Below are positions 1-10,431 of a stretch of 64,000 bases of DNA, piece after piece. Position 1 is the stretch's first letter. Each line of letters opens with the position of its first letter. Position numbers and translations under genes: made by a program. The notes beneath the pieces are model-generated. The model worked only from the letters and a program-made list of their open reading frames with translations. It searched no databases and was not told the DNA's origin. Source of the DNA: Pseudoduganella umbonata (GTDB lineage: Bacteria > Pseudomonadota > Gammaproteobacteria > Burkholderiales > Burkholderiaceae_D); assembly GCF_014192225.1 (NCBI RefSeq), contig NZ_JACHXS010000014.1, positions 62,001 to 126,000 on the forward strand, in the 5' to 3' direction.

Positions 1-2
1 TC

Positions 3-437
3 GCCTATGGCGCTGCCGGATTCCTCGGCAACATCGTCGGCGGCTGGGCCGCGGAGCGCAGTGCCCGCGGCGCACTGATCGGCACGGGACTGGTCGTCGG
101 CCTGGCAACGGTGGCCTTGCCGCTGTTCGGCCAGAATGCGATTGCCGCGACGGTCCTGGTCATGGTATGGGGACTGGGTTTCGGCGCGATGCCGATCTCC
201 CTGCAGAACTGGATGTTCCGCGCCGCGCCGGACGGCATGGAAACGGGTGGCGCACTGTTCGTCGCTACCGCGCAGGTGGCGCTGGCCTCGGGCGCGGGCG
301 TCGGCGGCCTGGCCGTCGACCACCTGGGCGTGCCGAGCGCGATGCTGGTCGGCGGCGCATTCGCACTGGCCACCGCCGCGGTCGGCTGGCACTTCGGCCG
401 CGAACGCAACCGTACCACGCTGCATGCCGTCCACTGA
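3..437 (+). CDS. MFS transporter, C-terminal part (truncated by window edge)
   Basis: This is the C-terminal end of a major facilitator superfamily permease. The reading frame is open from base 3 and the true start lies outside the window. About 144 residues are visible. They hold several alternating hydrophobic stretches rich in Gly and Ala, a short basic cytoplasmic loop (AERSARG), and the pattern of the last helices of a 12-TM drug or metabolite exporter. The substrate cannot be told from this fragment. The gene ends in TGA only 11 bases before a palindromic repeat array, and it converges with the next gene. Confidence 0.75.
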   Translation, partial: AYGAAGFLGNIVGGWAAERSARGALIGTGLVVGLATVALPLFGQNAIAATVLVMVWGLGFGAMPISLQNWMFRAAPDGMETGGALFVATAQVALASGAGVGGLAVDHLGVPSAMLVGGAFALATAAVGWHFGRERNRTTLHAVH

Positions 438-448
438 GGGCCCGCCCC

Positions 449-590
449 AAAACCGGTGACAGACACCAGTTATTCTGGAATATTCGTTGCAAAAAAACCG
501 GTGACAGACACTAGTTATTCTGGAACATCCGTTGCAAAAAAACGGGTGTCTGTCACCGGTTTTAGAGCCTGCCACCGGTTTTCGGGTGTC
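449..590. repeat. Palindromic repeat array, GGTGACAG subtype
   Basis: This array fills the gap between two convergent genes. Cores of the form GGTGACAGACACC occur at 455-467 and at 500-512 (last base changed), with an inverted copy, GGTGTCTGTCACC, at 545-557. The first two are a direct repeat of about 44 bp that includes the linker TTCTGGAAYATYCGTTGC and an A-run. Degenerate half-copies follow at 568-590, and the last of these contains the stop codon of the leftward neighbour. Related arrays occur at six other places in the window. Confidence 0.85.
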
Positions 591-885
591 AGATGCGGCC
601 GCGCCTGAATTCGGCGAGGAATTTTCTGGCCTGCGCCGGGGTCAGCACGACCACGGCATCGCCATGGTAGACATACAGGAATGGCGCGCCGCCGAGCCGG
701 TCGGTTAGCTTCGCATGGACCAGGAAGCGCGTGCCTACCGGGTAATCGGTGACGAACGCGCGCGAGCATTGCACGCGCAGCAGCGGATGGTAGGCCTGGC
801 CGACCATCGGCCGCACGCGCACGGTGCCCCGGTCGTCGAACGTTTCCACGGCCACCTCGCGGTAGGCGGACAGGTCGCGTGACAT
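589..885 (-). CDS. Conserved hypothetical protein, 98 aa
   Basis: I do not recognise this small protein. It has no signal peptide or membrane segment, is rich in beta-forming residues with many Arg and Val, and ends in a basic RRGRI tail. It lies 14 bases downstream of ispF on the same strand, so it is probably the last gene of the NUDIX-HExxH-ispD-ispF transcript. No strong Shine-Dalgarno is visible. Its TGA stop falls within the degenerate edge of the palindromic array at 449-590, so its C-terminus may have been trimmed or altered by that repeat. The frame is clean and the operon position supports a real gene. Confidence 0.6.
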   Translation of the reverse strand: MSRDLSAYREVAVETFDDRGTVRVRPMVGQAYHPLLRVQCSRAFVTDYPVGTRFLVHAKLTDRLGGAPFLYVYHGDAVVVLTPAQARKFLAEFRRGRI

Positions 886-899
886 TCAGCGCGGCCCCG

Positions 900-1394
900 T
901 CATTCCGGGCGCAGCACCAGCAGCGCGACCGCTTCGGCGTTGATGCCCTCCTCGCGGCCCAGGTAGCCCATCTTTTCGTTGGTCTTCGCCTTGACGTTGA
1001 CCTGGTCCGGCTCGACGCCCAGGTCGGCAGCGATGTTGGCAACCATCGTGGCGATGTGCGGCGCCATCTTCGGCCGCTGGGCGATGATCGTCGCGTCGAC
1101 GTTGCCGATGTCGTAGCCCGTCGCTTTCACCCTGTCCGCGGCGGCGCGCAGCAGCACGCGCGAATCGGCGCCCTTGAATTCGATGGCGGTGTCCGGGAAG
1201 TGCTTGCCGATGTCGCCCAGCGCGGCGGCGCCGAGGATTGCGTCGGTGACGGCGTGCAGCAGCGCATCGGCATCGGAGTGGCCGTCGAGCCCTTTGACGT
1301 GGGGAATGTCGACGCCGCCGAGTATCAGTTTGCGGCCTTCGACGAGACGATGGCTGTCATAGCCCTGGCCGATGCGGAACGGGAGTTTTTTCAT
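900..1394 (-). CDS. ispF: 2-C-methyl-D-erythritol 2,4-cyclodiphosphate synthase
   Basis: IspF closes the cyclic diphosphate ring in the non-mevalonate (MEP) isoprenoid pathway, in the cytoplasm as a trimer. The 164-aa length fits the family. The metal ligands are visible as Asp13 and His15 in GYDSHRL and His47 in LLHAVTD, and the substrate loop GHSDAD is present at 38-43. The start was chosen at MKKLPFRIG because its ATG overlaps the ispD stop as ATGA, which implies translational coupling. IspD and IspF are separate adjacent genes here, not the fused IspDF of some other groups. Confidence 0.97.
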   Translation of the reverse strand: MKKLPFRIGQGYDSHRLVEGRKLILGGVDIPHVKGLDGHSDADALLHAVTDAILGAAALGDIGKHFPDTAIEFKGADSRVLLRAAADRVKATGYDIGNVDATIIAQRPKMAPHIATMVANIAADLGVEPDQVNVKAKTNEKMGYLGREEGINAEAVALLVLRPE

Positions 1395-2080
1395 TGCGTG
1401 GATTCCATCGATAAATACATTTCGGCGATACGGATGTCGGCCGGCAGCGTCACCTTCAGGTTGCGCGGATGGCCCTCGACCAGCCGCGGCGACAGGCCGA
1501 GCAGTTCGACGGCGCTGGCGTCGTCGGTGATCGCATCCGGATCGGGCGCTTCCTCGAGCGCACGTCGCAGCAGCGCGCTGGGAAACATCTGCGGCGTCTG
1601 GGCCAGCCATAGTCCGTCGCGCGGCGTGGTGGTGACGGTGCCGCCGCGCTTGCTTTTCACCGTGTCGACGACCGGCAGCGCGAGCAGGCCGCCGGCCGGC
1701 TCCGCGCCCGCTTCGGCGACCAGCTTTTCGATCAGTTCCGGCGTCAGACCGGGCCGCGCCGCGTCGTGCACCAGCACGCGGTCTTCCGCGCCGATGCGCG
1801 ATGCCAGCAGCCGCAGCCCGTTGCGGATCGATTCCATCCGCGTGGCGCCGCCGCAGCGCAGCACCGTCACGCCATCCAGGTCGGCCGGCAATACGTCGTC
1901 GGCATAGCCATCGTCCGCGCTGACGACGACGTACGTGTGCGCAACCAGTGGCGAACGCAGGAACGCCTCGACCGTATGCCGCAGCATCGGCTTGCCCAGC
2001 AGCGGCAGGTATTGTTTCGGATAGCCTGCCGCCATCCGCGCACCCACGCCGGCGGCGGGGATCAATGCAAAATAATTCAT
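1391..2080 (-). CDS. ispD: 2-C-methyl-D-erythritol 4-phosphate cytidylyltransferase
   Basis: IspD transfers CMP from CTP to methylerythritol phosphate, the third step of the MEP pathway. The 229-aa protein has the nucleotide-binding start IPAAGVGARM followed by PKQY (residues 7-24) and the conserved VHDAARP motif (104-110). The start MNYFALIPAAG is the only one that leaves the glycine-rich loop at the N-terminus as in the family. It overlaps ispF by four bases and follows the upstream HExxH gene after 13 bases. Confidence 0.97.
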   Translation of the reverse strand: MNYFALIPAAGVGARMAAGYPKQYLPLLGKPMLRHTVEAFLRSPLVAHTYVVVSADDGYADDVLPADLDGVTVLRCGGATRMESIRNGLRLLASRIGAEDRVLVHDAARPGLTPELIEKLVAEAGAEPAGGLLALPVVDTVKSKRGGTVTTTPRDGLWLAQTPQMFPSALLRRALEEAPDPDAITDDASAVELLGLSPRLVEGHPRNLKVTLPADIRIAEMYLSMESTQ

Positions 2081-2093
2081 GTCTTGTTCAGGT

Positions 2094-2825
2094 TCAGCGC
2101 CCGGCGCGCGTCTTGACGAGGATCTTCTGGATCTCGCCACCGCAGGCCTTCGACAGCCGGGCATATTCGGCCGGTGCATCGATCGCCGCCTGCACCGCCT
2201 CCACCTTGGCCATCTCGGCCTTGATGTACGGCAGCCAGCCGGAATCGATCTCGAACGACAGCGCCGTGCGCGCCGTGCCGCGCGGCGCATAGAACGGCTT
2301 GCCGCCGAAACGTTTCGCCAGTGCGGCGGCCACGGTCTTCTCCACTTTGGGCAGGTGGTCCATGTAGGCCTGCATATGGCGCATCTCGTGCGCCAGGATT
2401 TCCCTGTAGCCGCACGAACCCGCCGGGAACTCGCTGCCCACGTAGATCTTCACCGGTGCGTACGTCAGTTGCACCTTCAGCTGCGGCGCGATGCATTCGT
2501 AGCCGCTGGCCGGATCCTGCAGCATCGCGCCCTCGGCGCCAACCTGCACCACCGATTCGGTGCGCGTCAGGCCCAGCACGAATTCATTGCGGCGCGCCAC
2601 GCCCTTCATGGCGGTCAGCATCTTATACGACAGCTGCGTGTTGATCGTGTAGCCATTCTGCTTTGCCGAGAACACGGAGACGGTCTTCTTGATCGTGTCC
2701 TCGCAGCGCACCTGGAAAGCGGTGCGCGCCGGCGCGGCCTGCGCGGCCTGCGCCGCGAACAGCAGGAAGAACAGGACCAGCAACAGGAAGAACGGCAGCG
2801 ACGGCACCAGCGAAATGCGCGGCAT
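2094..2825 (-). CDS. Exported protein with HExxH zinc-metalloprotease motif
   Basis: This 243-aa protein begins with a strongly hydrophobic signal sequence (residues about 8-30, cleavage likely after AQA). It carries the motif AHEMRHMQAYMDH, in which HEMRH at 146-150 matches the HExxH zinc site of gluzincin and metzincin proteases. Cysteines at about 41, 111 and 138 and one near the C-terminus could form disulfides outside the cytoplasm. I cannot name the family. The role as a periplasmic or lipid-anchored peptidase is inferred from the motif only. The ATG lies 2 bases after the NUDIX stop, so the two are probably co-translated. Confidence 0.7.
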   Translation of the reverse strand: MPRISLVPSLPFFLLLVLFFLLFAAQAAQAAPARTAFQVRCEDTIKKTVSVFSAKQNGYTINTQLSYKMLTAMKGVARRNEFVLGLTRTESVVQVGAEGAMLQDPASGYECIAPQLKVQLTYAPVKIYVGSEFPAGSCGYREILAHEMRHMQAYMDHLPKVEKTVAAALAKRFGGKPFYAPRGTARTALSFEIDSGWLPYIKAEMAKVEAVQAAIDAPAEYARLSKACGGEIQKILVKTRAGR

Positions 2826-2827
2826 GG

Positions 2828-3391
2828 TCAGCCCAGCTTCCAGTCCCCGCGGTGCAGCTTGTCGAGCCAGAACGTGCCGATGATCGTCTTCACGTCCGTG
2901 ATGCGGCCGGTGCGCACCCACTCGAGCAGCTCGTCCAGCGTGGCGGTGAAGCATTCGAGGAATTCGCCCTCGTCCAGCTTCGCTTCGCCTTTCGTCAGGC
3001 CGCGCGCCAGGTACAGGTCCAGGTGCTCGTCCGAATAGGCGATGGCGTTGTGGATGGTGGCCACGAACTGCCAGTCGGTGGCGGTGTAGCCCGTCTCTTC
3101 TTCCAGCTCGCGCTTCGCGCTGTCGAACGGGTCTTCGCCCTCGTCGATCTTGCCGGCCGGGAACTCGATGAAGACCTGGGAATTCGGATAGCGGAACTGG
3201 CGTTCCAGCAGGATGCGGCCATCGTCCAGCACCGGCAGCACGACCACTGCGCCGGGATGGCGGATGTATTCGCGGCTCGTCACGGCCCCGTTGGGCAGCC
3301 GGACATGGTCTTTGTGGATCTTGAGGAAACCGCCGTCGTAGGCGATGCCGCCGTCGACCTTCACTTCTTCCAGGTGAGCGTCGTTGCTCAT
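2828..3391 (-). CDS. NUDIX hydrolase, ADP-ribose pyrophosphatase type
   Basis: NUDIX hydrolases cleave nucleoside diphosphates linked to another moiety; the ADP-ribose subgroup makes AMP and ribose 5-phosphate. The 187-aa product has a complete Nudix box at 80-102 (G-x5-E-x7-REL-x-EE-x-GY), with the acidic residues needed for Mg binding. I chose MSNDAHLEEV as the start because GGGAG lies six bases upstream; a start nine codons earlier is in frame but has no ribosome site. It lies 58 bases beyond the DUF2818/nuo block and heads the NUDIX-HExxH-ispD-ispF gene string. Confidence 0.92.
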   Translation of the reverse strand: MSNDAHLEEVKVDGGIAYDGGFLKIHKDHVRLPNGAVTSREYIRHPGAVVVLPVLDDGRILLERQFRYPNSQVFIEFPAGKIDEGEDPFDSAKRELEEETGYTATDWQFVATIHNAIAYSDEHLDLYLARGLTKGEAKLDEGEFLECFTATLDELLEWVRTGRITDVKTIIGTFWLDKLHRGDWKLG

Positions 3392-3449
3392 GCAAACTCC
3401 CGTGATCGTAAAGGCCACAGTGTAGCAGCGCCGCGCATCCGGCGATGCC

Positions 3450-3779
3450 TCAGTGGCGCTTCCTCAGGTAGCGGACCACGAAGCCGGGAAAAGCGAGGAC
3501 GAGGAACATGCAGGCTGTAATCGCGTAGAACTCCCACGTCTGCGGGAAAACGGTACCGATGCGCCCTTCCAGCGCGCGGCCGATGCCGCCGACGACGAAG
3601 TACAGCACCGTCAGTTCGAGCAGCCGCACGAGGAAGGGTTTGGCGGGGGGCCGCCCGGCCCCGTCCGCCGAAGAAAAGGCGAATGGAACCAGGGCGAGGA
3701 AGCGCTCATTGAAGAACGGCAGGTTGGCCAGCACCAGTGCCAGCAGGATGACCAACCAGGCCGCGGCGCCGATATCCAT
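3450..3779 (-). CDS. DUF2818 family membrane protein
   Basis: This is a 109-aa protein with three likely membrane helices (about 7-25, 50-70 and 85-103) and a basic C-terminus. It matches what I know as DUF2818, a small membrane protein commonly found directly after nuoN in betaproteobacteria. It starts 3 bases after the nuoN stop, so it is cotranslated with complex I genes and may help assembly or stability of the membrane arm. That role is inferred from position only. Confidence 0.85.
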   Translation of the reverse strand: MDIGAAAWLVILLALVLANLPFFNERFLALVPFAFSSADGAGRPPAKPFLVRLLELTVLYFVVGGIGRALEGRIGTVFPQTWEFYAITACMFLVLAFPGFVVRYLRKRH

Positions 3780-3782
3780 GGA

Positions 3783-5273
3783 TCAGGACGCCAGCGTCTT
3801 GCTCATTGCGTGCATGCACGCGTTGAGCAGCGGGCCGGGGACCACGCCCAGCACCACGACCATCAGGCCATTGATGGCCAGCACGACGTTCTTGTCGCCG
3901 GCAACCCGGATCGGTGCCGTGTCGGCCGGCTCGTCGAACCACATCACCTTCACGACGCGCAGGTAGTAGAACGCACCCACCAGCGACGCCATCACGGCGA
4001 ACACGGTCAGCCACAGGTGGCCGGTCTTCAGCACGGATTGCAGCACGGTCAGCTTGGCCATGAAGCCCATCATCGGCGGCACGCCGGCCAGCGAGAACAG
4101 CAGCACGGTCATCAGCAGCGCGTACCAGCCGGAGCGCTTGCCCAGGCCCTTGAAGTCGACCAGCTCTTCGGCCTCGTGTCCGGCACGGGCCAGCACCATG
4201 ATCAGGCCGAAAGTGGCCAGCGTGGTCAGCACGTAGGTGATCGAGTAGTACATCGCCGCGCTGTAGGCAGCCGTACCGTTGGACTGGTCGGTGCCGACGA
4301 CACCGGCCATCATGCCCAGCAGCACGAAGCCCATCTGTGCGATCGTCGAGTAAGCCAGCATGCGCTTCAGGTTGGTTTGCGCGATCGCGGTCAGGTTGCC
4401 GATGACCAGCGACATCACGGCCAGGATCAGCAGCATCTGCTGCCAGTCGAACGCCAGCGGGATCAGGCCTTCCACCAGCAGGCGCACGACGATGGCGAAC
4501 GTGGCCAGCTTCGGCGCGCCGCCCAGCAGCAGCGTGACGGCGGTCGGCGAGCCCTGGTACACGTCCGGCACCCACATGTGGAACGGCACGGCGCCCAGCT
4601 TGAACGCCAGGCCGGCGACGACGAACACCAGGCCGAACACGAGGATCGTGTCGTTGATGGTGCCGGCGGCGATCTTGGCCGACATCGTGGTCAGGTCCAG
4701 CGTGCCGGTGGCACCGTACAGCATCGACATGCCGTACAGCAGGAAGCCGGAAGCCAGCGCGCCCAGCACGAAGTACTTCATCGAGGCTTCGGTGGCGTTG
4801 GTGTTGTCACGGCGCAGGGCGACCAGCGCGTACAGCGACAGCGACATCAGTTCCAGGCCCAGGTAGATGGACAGGAAGCTGTTGGCCGAGATCATCACCA
4901 TCTGGCCCAGCGTGGAGAACAGCGCAAGGCCGTAGAACTCGCCGCCAAGGGCGCCGCCCAGCATGCCGCGGTCGGTCGTGTACTGGCGTGCATACACCAG
5001 CGTGACACCCACCGCCAGGTAGGTGAACAGCTTCAGCAGGTTGCCCATCGGATCGGACACGACCATGTTGTTGAATGCATAGGTCGTGGCGCCGGTGGCG
5101 AAATCGCCGTACGTGATCACCGCCGCGCCGGCCAGGGCCAGCAGCGACAGCATGTACGTGATGTTCCGTTTCGCGGCAGGCAGGTACACGTCGATCAGCA
5201 GGATCGCCGAGGTGGCGATCAGCAGGAAGATCTCCGCGTAGATCGGTGCGAGATTGGTATCGTTCGGATTCAT
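3783..5273 (-). CDS. nuoN: NADH-quinone oxidoreductase subunit N
   Basis: NuoN is one of three antiporter-like membrane subunits of respiratory complex I and takes part in proton translocation in the inner membrane. The 496-aa sequence has about 14 hydrophobic helices, the antiporter core with the lysine-containing VPFHMWVPDVYQGSP segment, and the AQTNLKRMLAYSTIAQMG motif shared with NuoL and NuoM. It is the last nuo gene, 22 bases after nuoM. Confidence 0.97.
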   Translation of the reverse strand: MNPNDTNLAPIYAEIFLLIATSAILLIDVYLPAAKRNITYMLSLLALAGAAVITYGDFATGATTYAFNNMVVSDPMGNLLKLFTYLAVGVTLVYARQYTTDRGMLGGALGGEFYGLALFSTLGQMVMISANSFLSIYLGLELMSLSLYALVALRRDNTNATEASMKYFVLGALASGFLLYGMSMLYGATGTLDLTTMSAKIAAGTINDTILVFGLVFVVAGLAFKLGAVPFHMWVPDVYQGSPTAVTLLLGGAPKLATFAIVVRLLVEGLIPLAFDWQQMLLILAVMSLVIGNLTAIAQTNLKRMLAYSTIAQMGFVLLGMMAGVVGTDQSNGTAAYSAAMYYSITYVLTTLATFGLIMVLARAGHEAEELVDFKGLGKRSGWYALLMTVLLFSLAGVPPMMGFMAKLTVLQSVLKTGHLWLTVFAVMASLVGAFYYLRVVKVMWFDEPADTAPIRVAGDKNVVLAINGLMVVVLGVVPGPLLNACMHAMSKTLAS

Positions 5274-5295
5274 GTAACTAGGGTCCTATCTGCAA

Positions 5296-6795
5296 TCATT
5301 GCGCAATCTTGGTCTGCGCGACGTGCTGGAGCAGGTCGGCCACCGAGGTTTGCATCGTATCCGTGAACGGCGCCGGGTACAGGCCCATGTACAGGGTCGC
5401 GATCGCCAGCAGGCCCAGCATCAGGAACTCGCGGTTGTTCAGGTCCTTCAGCTCGGCCACGTGGTGGTTCGCCACCTTGCCGAAGATGACGCGCTTGGCC
5501 ATCCACAGCGAGTAGGCGGCGCCCAGGATCAGCGCGGTCGCGGCCAGGATGCCGGTCACGAAGTTGAACTGCACGGCGCCCAGGATCACCATGAACTCGC
5601 CGACGAAGCCCGACGTGGCCGGCAGGCCGCAGTTGGCCATCGAGAACAGGATGAAGAACGCGGCGAACTTCGGCATCTTGTTGACGACGCCGCCGTAGTC
5701 GGCGATCTGGCGCGAGTGCGCCTGGTCATACAGCACGCCGATGCACAGGAACATCGCGCCGGACACGAAGCCGTGCGAGATCATCTGCATGATGGCGCCC
5801 TGGGTACCCATGTCGTTGAACATGAAGAAGCCCAGCGTGACGAAGCCCATGTGCGCGATCGACGAGTAGGCGACCAGCTTTTTCATGTCCTTCTGGACCA
5901 GGGCCACCAGGCCCACGTAGATCACGGCGATCAGCGACAGCACGATGACGACGGGTGCCAGGTCGCGCGAGGCGTCCGGCGTGATCGGCAGCGAAAAGCG
6001 CAGGAAACCGTAGGCGCCCAGCTTCAGCATGATCGCGGCCAGCACGGCGGAACCGCCGGTCGGCGCTTCCACGTGCACGTCCGGCAGCCAGGTGTGCACC
6101 GGGAACATCGGCACCTTCACGGCGAACGCCATGAAGAAGGCAACGAAGATCGCGACCTGCTCGGTCATCGTGAGCGGCAGCTGGTGCCATTCGAGGATGT
6201 TCCACGAACCGGACTTGTTGTACAGGTAGATGATCGCGACCAGCGTCAGCAGCGAGCCGAGGAACGTGTACAGGAAGAACTTGAACGCCGCATACACGCG
6301 GTTGGCACCGCCCCACACGCCGATGATGATGTACATCGGGATCAGCGTGGCTTCGAAGAAGAAGTAGAACAGCAGGCCGTCCAGCGCGGTGAACACGCCG
6401 ATCATCAAACCCGACAGGATCAGGAACGCACCCATGTAATGGGCCACGCGCTCCTGGATCACTTCCCAGGCGGAGATCACGACGATGATCGTGATGAACG
6501 CGGTCAGCGGCACGAACCACAGCGACAGGCCGTCGATGCCCAGCGTGTAGAAGATGTTGAAACGCTCGATCCAGGGCGAGCTTTCCAGGAACTGCACGCC
6601 GTGCGCGGCATTGTCGAACTGCGTGAACAGCGGGATCGTCGGCAGCAGCGAGACGATCGAGCCGATCAGTGCCAGCACGCGTACCAGTCCGGCGCGCGAA
6701 TCGCGGCCGATCGCCAGGATGATGACGCCGAACAGGATCGGCAGCCAGATCGACAGGCTGAGGTAAGGAGGAAGATTATTAATCGTTGACTGCAT
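5296..6795 (-). CDS. nuoM: NADH-quinone oxidoreductase subunit M
   Basis: NuoM is an antiporter-like proton-pumping subunit of complex I. The 499-aa protein has about 14 transmembrane helices, the motif FPVHTWLPDVHVEAPTGGS around the second half-channel and KDMKKLVAYSSIAHMGFV in the later helix, both typical of the family. It lies between nuoL and nuoN in the usual order and on the same transcript. Confidence 0.97.
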   Translation of the reverse strand: MQSTINNLPPYLSLSIWLPILFGVIILAIGRDSRAGLVRVLALIGSIVSLLPTIPLFTQFDNAAHGVQFLESSPWIERFNIFYTLGIDGLSLWFVPLTAFITIIVVISAWEVIQERVAHYMGAFLILSGLMIGVFTALDGLLFYFFFEATLIPMYIIIGVWGGANRVYAAFKFFLYTFLGSLLTLVAIIYLYNKSGSWNILEWHQLPLTMTEQVAIFVAFFMAFAVKVPMFPVHTWLPDVHVEAPTGGSAVLAAIMLKLGAYGFLRFSLPITPDASRDLAPVVIVLSLIAVIYVGLVALVQKDMKKLVAYSSIAHMGFVTLGFFMFNDMGTQGAIMQMISHGFVSGAMFLCIGVLYDQAHSRQIADYGGVVNKMPKFAAFFILFSMANCGLPATSGFVGEFMVILGAVQFNFVTGILAATALILGAAYSLWMAKRVIFGKVANHHVAELKDLNNREFLMLGLLAIATLYMGLYPAPFTDTMQTSVADLLQHVAQTKIAQ

Positions 6796-6819
6796 CTTTT
6801 ATCTCTTTTGCGTGTGGCG

Positions 6820-8940
<2,121 letters not shown>

Positions 8941-8976
8941 GATGAACCTATCTGTTTATTATTCGAGGGTTAAAAA

Positions 8977-9285
8977 CTAGCCTTTGAGGCTGTCCAGGTC
9001 TTCGACGTTGATGGTGTCCAGGTTACGGAACATCAGCACGAGGATCGCCAGGCCGATTGCCGCTTCCGCCGCCGCCACCGTGAGGATGAAGAACACGAAG
9101 ATCTGCCCCGCCGCGTCGCCCAGGAAGTGGGAGAACGCGATGAAGTTGGTGTTCACCGCCAGCAGCATCAGTTCGATTGCCATCAGCAGCACGATGACGT
9201 TCTTGCGGTTCAGGAAAATACCGACGATCGCGATCGCGAACAGGATCGCGCCCAGGACCAGGTAATGTGCCAGTGACAGGGTCAT
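8977..9285 (-). CDS. nuoK: NADH-quinone oxidoreductase subunit K
   Basis: NuoK is a small three-helix complex I subunit (102 aa) with conserved membrane glutamates that carry protons. The sequence shows three hydrophobic helices and the family segment ELMLLAVNTNFIAFS, holding the first key glutamate. Its ATG overlaps the nuoJ stop as ATGA, which indicates translational coupling. Confidence 0.97.
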   Translation of the reverse strand: MTLSLAHYLVLGAILFAIAIVGIFLNRKNVIVLLMAIELMLLAVNTNFIAFSHFLGDAAGQIFVFFILTVAAAEAAIGLAILVLMFRNLDTINVEDLDSLKG

Positions 9286-9911
9286 GGTGCCTCCTTGGTT
9301 GCTACGGTCGACGCCACTTCTTTCTTGACGGCGTCCATCTTGACGATCTTCAGGCGGTCGTTGCGCTTGACGCGCACGGCCTCGCCCGGATCGAAGTACT
9401 TGATGTCCTTGCGGCGGCGCAGCGTCAGCGCGACGGCGGCGACGATCGCCAGCAGCAGGATCACGGCGGCCACTTCGAACGCGTAGATGTACTGCGTGTA
9501 GATCAGCATGCCCAGCGCCTTCGTGGTACCGATGGTGTTGGCCGCTTCAGGCACCGGCGTTTCCACGCCGAAGCTGCGCCACAGCACGGAAGCCATCTCC
9601 AGCACGATGATGCCGCCGACGATCGACGCTACAGGCAGGTAGCTCCAGAAGTTCTTGCGCAACTCGGTCTGGTCGATGTCGACCATCATCACGACGAACA
9701 GGAACAGCACCATCACGGCGCCCACGTAGACGAGCACCAGCACGACGGCGAGGAACTCGGCTTTCAGCAGCATCCAGATGCCGGCTGCCTGGAAGAAGGC
9801 CAGCACCAGGAACAGTGCCGCCGTCACGGGGTTGCGCGCCGTGATCACGCGTGCCGCGGAAACCACCATGATGGCCGCGAACACGTAGAACAAAACGGTT
9901 GTAAAAGTCAT
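9282..9911 (-). CDS. nuoJ: NADH-quinone oxidoreductase subunit J
   Basis: NuoJ is a five-helix membrane subunit of complex I near the quinone end of the membrane arm. The 209-aa protein has the N-terminal helices, the VYVGAVMVLFLFVVMM segment that forms the pi-bulge helix of the family, and a basic cytoplasmic tail of about 45 residues. It lies between nuoI and nuoK and overlaps nuoK by four bases. Confidence 0.97.
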   Translation of the reverse strand: MTFTTVLFYVFAAIMVVSAARVITARNPVTAALFLVLAFFQAAGIWMLLKAEFLAVVLVLVYVGAVMVLFLFVVMMVDIDQTELRKNFWSYLPVASIVGGIIVLEMASVLWRSFGVETPVPEAANTIGTTKALGMLIYTQYIYAFEVAAVILLLAIVAAVALTLRRRKDIKYFDPGEAVRVKRNDRLKIVKMDAVKKEVASTVATKEAP

Positions 9912-9929
9912 GTGTAAGTCCGATTCAGA

Positions 9930-10418
9930 TCAGCGATACGCGGCATCCGCGGCGCGGTTGGCGGCGATGTCCGCCTCGTAGCGGTCGCCGACAGCCAGCA
10001 GCATCTCCTTGGTGTAGTACAGGTCGCCCCGCTTTTCACCGTGGTATTCCAGCACGTGCGTCTCGACGATCGAATCGACCGGGCACGACTCTTCGCAGAA
10101 ACCGCAGAAGATGCACTTGGTCAGGTCGATGTCGTAGCGCGTGGTGCGGCGCGTGCCGTCATCGCGTTCGTCGGATTCGATCGTGATCGCCATGGCCGGG
10201 CACACTGCTTCGCACAGCTTGCAGGCGATGCAGCGTTCTTCGCCGTTCGGATAGCGGCGCAGCGCGTGCAGGCCGCGGAAGCGCGGCGACATCGGCGTCT
10301 TCTCTTCCGGGTACTGCACCGTGATCTTGCGCGAGAACATGTACTTGCCCGTCAGCGCAAGCCCTTTGATCAGTTCGGTCAGCATCATGCTGCCGATAAA
10401 ATCTTTTACTCGAGTCAT
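9930..10418 (-). CDS. nuoI: NADH-quinone oxidoreductase subunit I (two 4Fe-4S clusters)
   Basis: NuoI carries clusters N6a and N6b, which pass electrons toward N2 and quinone. The 162-aa protein has two ferredoxin-type motifs: Cys63, 66, 69, 73 in CIACKLCEAVCP and Cys102, 105, 108, 112 in CIFCGFCEESCP. The start MTRVKDFIGS was chosen because it gives the family length; the frame stays open upstream but that stretch is antisense-like low-complexity sequence. Confidence 0.97.
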   Translation of the reverse strand: MTRVKDFIGSMMLTELIKGLALTGKYMFSRKITVQYPEEKTPMSPRFRGLHALRRYPNGEERCIACKLCEAVCPAMAITIESDERDDGTRRTTRYDIDLTKCIFCGFCEESCPVDSIVETHVLEYHGEKRGDLYYTKEMLLAVGDRYEADIAANRAADAAYR

Positions 10419-10431
10419 TTTGTGCGCTTCC

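Noticed and set aside
3453..5366. Long plus-strand open frame of 637 codons across nuoN
   Set aside because: It is antisense to nuoN, has a Gln/His/Arg-biased composition typical of GC-rich shadow frames, and shows no domain. The same applies to the long frames opposite nuoM, nuoL, nuoG, pnp, ilvI and the TonB receptor.
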